A stretch of 64,000 bases of DNA, from NCBI GenBank assembly GCA_045802605.1, contig JBJMQS010000073.1:186001-250000 (forward strand), written 5' to 3'. A program made the position numbers and the translations under genes. The notes beneath the pieces are model-generated. The model was not told the DNA's origin, did not search any database, and saw only the letters and a program-made list of their open reading frames with translations. Shown piece after piece: positions 59,279 through 64,000 of this stretch (positions are counted from its first letter, which is position 1; each line of letters opens with the position of its first letter). The DNA comes from JBJMQS01 sp045802605 (GTDB taxonomy: Bacteria; Planctomycetota; Planctomycetia; Gemmatales; Gemmataceae).

Positions 59279-62200
59279 ATGACCACCGTTCGCAGGCTGC
59301 AGGCGGCCGCCGCTCTTACCGCGGGCATCATGGCCGTCACCTGCTGGCACGTCGGCTCCAAAGCCTCGGCCCGCCGGCTCAATGGCCTGACCGGAACCAA
59401 TAACTCGACTGCCACCACGGCCGTCGAATCCAACGGTATGTTCGCCGAGCGGCCGGTGATCACCTATCGCTCAGGGCAAGCCGATGCATACTTTGCATTG
59501 CAACTTAAGCCCGATTTGGGTGCCGCTTCCTCCAAACCGCGCGATTTCGTTGCCGTCATCGATATCTCGGCGAGCCAGGCCGGGGCGCCGTTGCGCAATG
59601 CTCGTTTGCTCTTGGAAGAGATGGTCAAGCAAGCCGGCACCAACGATCGCTTTGCCGTCTGGGTCGTGAATACCCCGGAAGAAACACGGGACCTGACTCG
59701 CGGTCTGCGCAATCGCGACGACGCCCAACTGAAAGACTGCTTTACCGAACTCGAAAAAACGATTTACGCCGCCGGTGCCACGGACCTCAAAGTCGGCCTC
59801 AAAAAAGTCCTGGCCGGCCTTTCGCTGCAAAGCGACCGCCGCACGGCCGTGGTCTACTTGGGCGACGGGGATAGTGTTCTCGATCCGCTGAATGACGCAG
59901 ATCGTATGCGTATCTCCACCGAGCTTGTCGAACACAAAGTGCCGTTCATTTCGGTGCCCCTTGGCATCAAGCTCAATGCAAAGAATCTTCACGGTTTGGC
60001 CCACGCCACCGGTGGCTGCGTTGTCCGGGTGACGGGCGGCGACAAACCCAAGGAAGCGGCCGCTCATGTATTGAGCGCGGTTTCCGCTCCGATCTACTAT
60101 CCAAACAAAGTTGAGTACTCGGCCGAGGTCGTCGAAGCCTTGCCAAACCGCCTGCCGCCGCTTCGCTCGGATACACCGGTGCTGGTCGCCGGCTCGATGA
60201 AGGCTGCCAAGACTTTGGAGTGCCGTGTTGAAGGCGACGTCGATGGCCGTTCGCAATCGCTGACTATCAAGGAAAAGGTTCCCGAAGCGGCCGCGTCGAA
60301 TTTCTTCTTGAGCAACCTCGTGAAGCAGTGGCGCGGGGCTGATCGTTCAGCGCCGGCCATCATGCGGGCGGATCGTGGCCTCGCACTAGCCTTCGAGCAA
60401 ACCCGCTTGGCCCGCGATGAATTCATCAACCAAGCGGTTTGGGCAGTCGGCCTGAACAAGTTGGATGCCGCACAGAATCTCTACGAGGCCGCAAAGTCGA
60501 TTGACCCGACCGACAGCGAATCGGCCGCCGGCCTGACCGTGGTTCGCCGCCTGAAAGCCGGAGAGATCAACAAGGATCAACTGTTCAAAGAAGCCAAAGC
60601 CTTAGGTAGCGATGCCGACGACGTGAAGAAGACCAGCCTCATGCAGCCGGCCCAAGAAATGCCGGCATTGCCGCCAGCCGATGCCCCGGCGGCGGGCAAT
60701 TTGCTCGACCTGGAACGGCGCCGCCGTGCTGTTCAAGAGCAGCAGATTACTGCGGTGGTGGATGATGCCATTCGCCAAGCGAGACAACTGGTTAATACCG
60801 ATCCCGATGCTGCCAACGATCTACTCAAGCGACAGTTGGCCTCAATCCGTGACAACGGCGATCTCAGCGAATCAATTCGAGCCGGCCTCGCCGGTCGCCT
60901 TGAAGGCGCGCTGCGCACGATTGAAGCCGAAGGGGCGCGCGTCAAGCAACGTCAAGAATCCGATCTCCGCATTCGCATCGAAGCCGAGCGCCGTCGCGGC
61001 CTTCAGGCCACGGCGGCCAGCGAGGAAGAGCGAATTCGTGAGCGCGTCCGAGTATTCGGCACGCTGATGGATCGGGCTCGATATGACGAGGCGCGCAAGG
61101 AGTCTTTGGAGCTCGCCGCCGAACTAGTCGCCAAGGGGCACACGCCGCCGCCGGCCGTGCAAGCTAGCTCCACGGTCAATCACTATGCCACCAATCTTCA
61201 GACCTACCAGGAGATTCGAAAGCTCAAAGACGATCGCGTTGTTCTGCAGATGCTGCTGGTGGAAAAGTCGCACCTGCCGTTCGAGGACGAGCCGCCCGTG
61301 GCATTCCCGCCGGCCTCGGTGTGGAAACAAGTCAGCGACATGCGTCGCGATCGATATGCCTCGGAATCGCTGGGTGGATTTAGCCGACGCACCGTTGAGC
61401 TTCGCGATAAACTCGCCAAACCGGTCAACGAAGAGTTTGCCTTCGACGGCATTCCCCTGCGCGACGTTCTCAAGACGCTCAGTGAAAACTACGGCATCAC
61501 CTTTATCGTGAACTTGCCGGCCTTCAAAGAAGCGGCTCTCGAGCGGGTTGAGGAACAACCGATCCGGCTGCAGAAGATGCCGGGTGTCTCGCTCAGCACG
61601 ATCCTGAATTTCATGCTTTCACAAGTGCAAGGCACCTACGTGATCAAGCGCGATTACGTCGAGATCACCACTCGTAAGGCGGCTGCCTTCGATAAGATCG
61701 TGAAAGCGTATCCGGTCGCGGACCTCGTGATTCCCATCCCCAGCGCCGTCGATCCACTGTCGTTGCAACAGAACCTGCAAGTGCTTGGCAGCTCGCTTTC
61801 CGCGAACGGCCAGGCGATCTTCGGTTCGGCCGGCGGTGGTTTGAATCTCGGTAACTTTGGTGGTGCCCTCGGCGTCGGCGCCCTTGGCGTCGGTGGTGTG
61901 GGCGGCTTCGGTGCGCTCGGCGTCGGCGGCGGTGCCGGTGGTGCTGCGGGCGCCCAGTTCTTGGGTGGCGCGCAGGGCTTCCAAGGTGGTGCCCTCGGCT
62001 TTGCGGGCGGCACCAATTCAGTCAACCTGGGCTTTGGTGGTGGCGTCACAGGATTCGGTGGCGGTCAGCAAGGCCAGTTCGGTAACCTGGGTGGCCAATT
62101 CGGCATTCAGGGTGGCGATACCAGCCAACTTTTGATCGACCTGATCCAAAACGTCATCGCACCGAAAGAATGGAATACTCGTGCCAGTATCTTGCAACAA

Positions 62201-63832
62201 CAAGCGAGCTTGATCAATGAAGGCGACGAAGCGCCGCCTTTGGATATCTCGCTCTTGAACGCGCTACAGTACTACCAGCCCTCTCGCGCCCTCGTCGTTC
62301 GCGGGTCCTCAAAGGTTCATACCAGGACCGGCGAGTTTGTCGCTTCGACCGGAGCGGCCGCTGGCGCCAAAGCTCCGAACGAACGGGGCGATATGCTAGT
62401 GTTCGCGCCAAAAGACAAAGACAACGCCCCGGCTGTGGCGGCAGCCCCGAAGAAGCCTAATCCGGCCCCGGTGAAGCCGGCCGAGCCGGTGGTTGCCAAG
62501 GCTCCGCACAACCCGAAAGAGTTGTGGCAGGACAACATGGCCCAAGGCAAGTTCAAGCCGCGCAATGTCATTGCGATGGCGGACGTTCTGAGCATCTGCA
62601 ACAAGTTTGAAGATGCGTCCGAACTCCTCAAGGCCAACATTCGCCAAGGGCTTCTCACGCATCCCGCCGTGTTCGACGCCCTCGCCGTGGCGCTCGAAGG
62701 CGCCAAGGCCTCGGTCGAAGAGGTGGAGCGGGCTCGGCTCTCGAAGATCGACCTCGACTCCGAGAATCCGAAGAGCTTCGTTGATCTGGCTCAGTCGATG
62801 ATCGACCTGGGTCGTCACGAACGGGCACTCGAGTTCTGCAAGCGAGCGGCCGAATTGGATGCCGCGTCCCCGGATGCTTACCGCAAGGTGCTGACCATTA
62901 AGGGCAGCATTGATAATGCTCGATACGTGGAAACTGTGAAGTGGGCCGCGACCAATTTGCTTGATCGCGAATGGGAAATCGACGGCAACCTGAATCAGCA
63001 GCAGGCAAAGTCGGCGATCGAGAACCTGGCCAATCAGATGCAGGCCCAAGGCCGCCGCGATGATGCAGCGCAACTGCGACAGGTGGCCACCCGCCATCAT
63101 CAGCGCGATCTCGTGATCGAATTGGCTTGGAGCGATCCGTCGGACCTCGACTTGATCGTCACCGAGCCAGTTGGCACGACCTGCTCAGTGAAGCAGCCGC
63201 GAACCCCCGCGGGTGGTTCTTGGATCGGTGACAAGCTCGGCGTTCGGCAAGAATCATACTCGGCCGCTCAGGGCTTCACCGGTAGCTACGATGTGACGGT
63301 TCGCCGCATCTGGGGCGAGCCGATGGGCAACAAGGCCACCTTGAAAGTCACGTATCACCAGGGCACCCCCGAAGAATCGACTGAGCTTCACACGCTGGTG
63401 CTCGATTCACACGGTCAGGCCAAGGTGAAGCTCGACTTGCACGGCGGCCGTCGTGTGCAAAGCGAAGCCGTGCCTGTCTCGGCTACTGTGAAGCGGTTGC
63501 CGGTCGCTCGTGAATCGACTGACGACATCTACGCCACGCTCCGAGCGATGGCCGATCCGAATCTCGTCGTGGCTCGTCCGACCACTCGCATCGGCTCGTC
63601 GGCCGGTGCGACGTTGACCGAACAAGCCCGCACCGCGACCAGCTACCAGCCCGGCGTTGAGTTGTCGCACCAGACCAAGGTGTCGCCGGCTCTGTCGAGC
63701 GGTGTGGATCTCTTGACTCAGACGACGATCAGCTCAGATCGCTCGTCCATGCGAGTCAGCCTGACGCCGGCCTTCGACACGGTGATGCAGGCTCCGCACG
63801 TGCCGCTGGCTTCGGTCCCAGGCGGACAGTAA
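59279..63832 (+). CDS. Giant VWA protein with secretin N-like domain and DUF2135-like C-terminus
   Basis: The 1517-residue product has an N-terminal hydrophobic segment (residues about 9-22). A VWA domain (about 89-270) has the metal motif DISAS in FVAVIDISASQAG. A helical region rich in Arg and Glu follows, then a secretin-N0/STN-like domain (about 720-795, PLRDVLKTLSENYGITF). Next are a Gly-rich tract (about 847-947), the LLIDLIQNVIAPKEW motif and helical repeats, then a DUF2135-like domain (about 1277-1384). The secretin beta-domain is missing. The STN and LIQN-APxxW parts match the secretin gene at 17339. I chose ATG 59279 for its hydrophobic start. A surface or periplasmic assembly role is likely, not proven. 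Confidence 0.85.
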   Translation: MTTVRRLQAAAALTAGIMAVTCWHVGSKASARRLNGLTGTNNSTATTAVESNGMFAERPVITYRSGQADAYFALQLKPDLGAASSKPRDFVAVIDISASQAGAPLRNARLLLEEMVKQAGTNDRFAVWVVNTPEETRDLTRGLRNRDDAQLKDCFTELEKTIYAAGATDLKVGLKKVLAGLSLQSDRRTAVVYLGDGDSVLDPLNDADRMRISTELVEHKVPFISVPLGIKLNAKNLHGLAHATGGCVVRVTGGDKPKEAAAHVLSAVSAPIYYPNKVEYSAEVVEALPNRLPPLRSDTPVLVAGSMKAAKTLECRVEGDVDGRSQSLTIKEKVPEAAASNFFLSNLVKQWRGADRSAPAIMRADRGLALAFEQTRLARDEFINQAVWAVGLNKLDAAQNLYEAAKSIDPTDSESAAGLTVVRRLKAGEINKDQLFKEAKALGSDADDVKKTSLMQPAQEMPALPPADAPAAGNLLDLERRRRAVQEQQITAVVDDAIRQARQLVNTDPDAANDLLKRQLASIRDNGDLSESIRAGLAGRLEGALRTIEAEGARVKQRQESDLRIRIEAERRRGLQATAASEEERIRERVRVFGTLMDRARYDEARKESLELAAELVAKGHTPPPAVQASSTVNHYATNLQTYQEIRKLKDDRVVLQMLLVEKSHLPFEDEPPVAFPPASVWKQVSDMRRDRYASESLGGFSRRTVELRDKLAKPVNEEFAFDGIPLRDVLKTLSENYGITFIVNLPAFKEAALERVEEQPIRLQKMPGVSLSTILNFMLSQVQGTYVIKRDYVEITTRKAAAFDKIVKAYPVADLVIPIPSAVDPLSLQQNLQVLGSSLSANGQAIFGSAGGGLNLGNFGGALGVGALGVGGVGGFGALGVGGGAGGAAGAQFLGGAQGFQGGALGFAGGTNSVNLGFGGGVTGFGGGQQGQFGNLGGQFGIQGGDTSQLLIDLIQNVIAPKEWNTRASILQQQASLINEGDEAPPLDISLLNALQYYQPSRALVVRGSSKVHTRTGEFVASTGAAAGAKAPNERGDMLVFAPKDKDNAPAVAAAPKKPNPAPVKPAEPVVAKAPHNPKELWQDNMAQGKFKPRNVIAMADVLSICNKFEDASELLKANIRQGLLTHPAVFDALAVALEGAKASVEEVERARLSKIDLDSENPKSFVDLAQSMIDLGRHERALEFCKRAAELDAASPDAYRKVLTIKGSIDNARYVETVKWAATNLLDREWEIDGNLNQQQAKSAIENLANQMQAQGRRDDAAQLRQVATRHHQRDLVIELAWSDPSDLDLIVTEPVGTTCSVKQPRTPAGGSWIGDKLGVRQESYSAAQGFTGSYDVTVRRIWGEPMGNKATLKVTYHQGTPEESTELHTLVLDSHGQAKVKLDLHGGRRVQSEAVPVSATVKRLPVARESTDDIYATLRAMADPNLVVARPTTRIGSSAGATLTEQARTATSYQPGVELSHQTKVSPALSSGVDLLTQTTISSDRSSMRVSLTPAFDTVMQAPHVPLASVPGGQ

Positions 63833-63847
63833 TTTTGATCTGGCTTC

Positions 63848-63885
63848 GAAAGCCCCGCGGGCACAACCCGCGGGGCTTTCTTTTT
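63848..63885 (+). terminator. Strong intrinsic terminator
   Basis: Arms 63848-63861 (gaaagccccgcggg) and 63867-63880 are exact reverse complements over 14 bases with a 5-base loop (cacaa), followed by five T residues. It lies 15 bases past the stop of the VWA gene. This is a canonical rho-independent terminator. Confidence 0.95.
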
Positions 63886-63958
63886 GCCCTGGCTCACCGC
63901 GCTCGATAAGAACCATAAAACTCCGTTAGGCTTTGAGCGCCGGCTCGTCGGAGTTGTC

Positions 63959-64000
63959 ATGCGTTACCTATTCTCTGCTACAGCCGCCATCGTTTTAACA
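63959..64000 (+). CDS. Start of a gene cut by the window end
   Basis: ATG 63959 has a ggag site 5 bases upstream, and the following 14 codons read MRYLFSATAAIVLT, which looks like the beginning of a signal peptide. The gene continues past the window. It starts 126 bases after the VWA gene stop and its terminator. The product cannot be told from so little sequence. Confidence 0.6.
   Translation, partial: MRYLFSATAAIVLT

Overview
The window looks like a chromosomal segment of a Planctomycetota bacterium. This rests on several signs: a secreted protein with the N-terminal LESRITPT motif common in planctomycetes, PEP-CTERM and dockerin-type extracellular proteins, an unusually large signal peptidase I, a very large secretin and a VWA/secretin-N-domain protein, WD40/serine-threonine kinase signalling, and several proteins that resemble planctomycete-only hypothetical families. 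The assignment is from protein character alone; I could not run a search. About 58 protein genes are supported. I saw no rRNA, tRNA or CRISPR array.

Layout. 1-783 is non-coding and rich in palindromes. 784-4386 is a housekeeping run: secG, yicC, gmk, rpoZ and a membrane protein. 4387-5634 is ribBA on the minus strand. 5688-9614 is a compact group: inositol-3-phosphate synthase, a xylose-isomerase-like TIM barrel, a PEP-CTERM trypsin-like protease and a UbiA-type prenyltransferase resembling EboC. A secreted M2 peptidase, an amidohydrolase and a conserved secreted protein follow. 12952-17299 holds an MsbA-like ABC exporter with GT39 and GT2 glycosyltransferases. 17339-21286 is a 1315-residue secretin. 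21781-23490 looks accessory (CbrC family, a VapC-type toxin with its antitoxin, a zinc ribbon).

23516-30652 has thiL, a 14-blade WD40 protein with a Ser/Thr kinase, an RlmI-like methyltransferase and a response regulator. 30686-37645 is mostly membrane and secreted proteins (DUF3592, dockerin, YHYH), plus an MtfA-type peptidase and a methyltransferase. 37732-42944 carries a FliA/WhiG-type sigma factor, a DnaJ/CbpA co-chaperone, rnpA, yidD and two signal peptidases I. 42965-48693 has a thioesterase, a membrane GTPase, gamma-glutamyltransferase and an outer-membrane barrel. 48656-55442 has a Rieske oxygenase, an aspartic protease, archease with RtcB, a Uma2 nuclease, a PuuD-like amidotransferase, and an esterase with an ATP-grasp ligase. 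55466-63832 has a TolC-like lipoprotein, a coiled-coil protein and a 1517-residue VWA protein. A last gene starts at 63959 and runs off the end.

Much of the content serves envelope construction and secretion (SecG, YidD, two signal peptidases, secretin, TolC, ABC exporter, glycosyltransferases). The intergenic spaces carry several families of imperfect palindromes. One family has four copies with a shared asymmetric core, and another palindrome sits in frame inside the GT39 gene.
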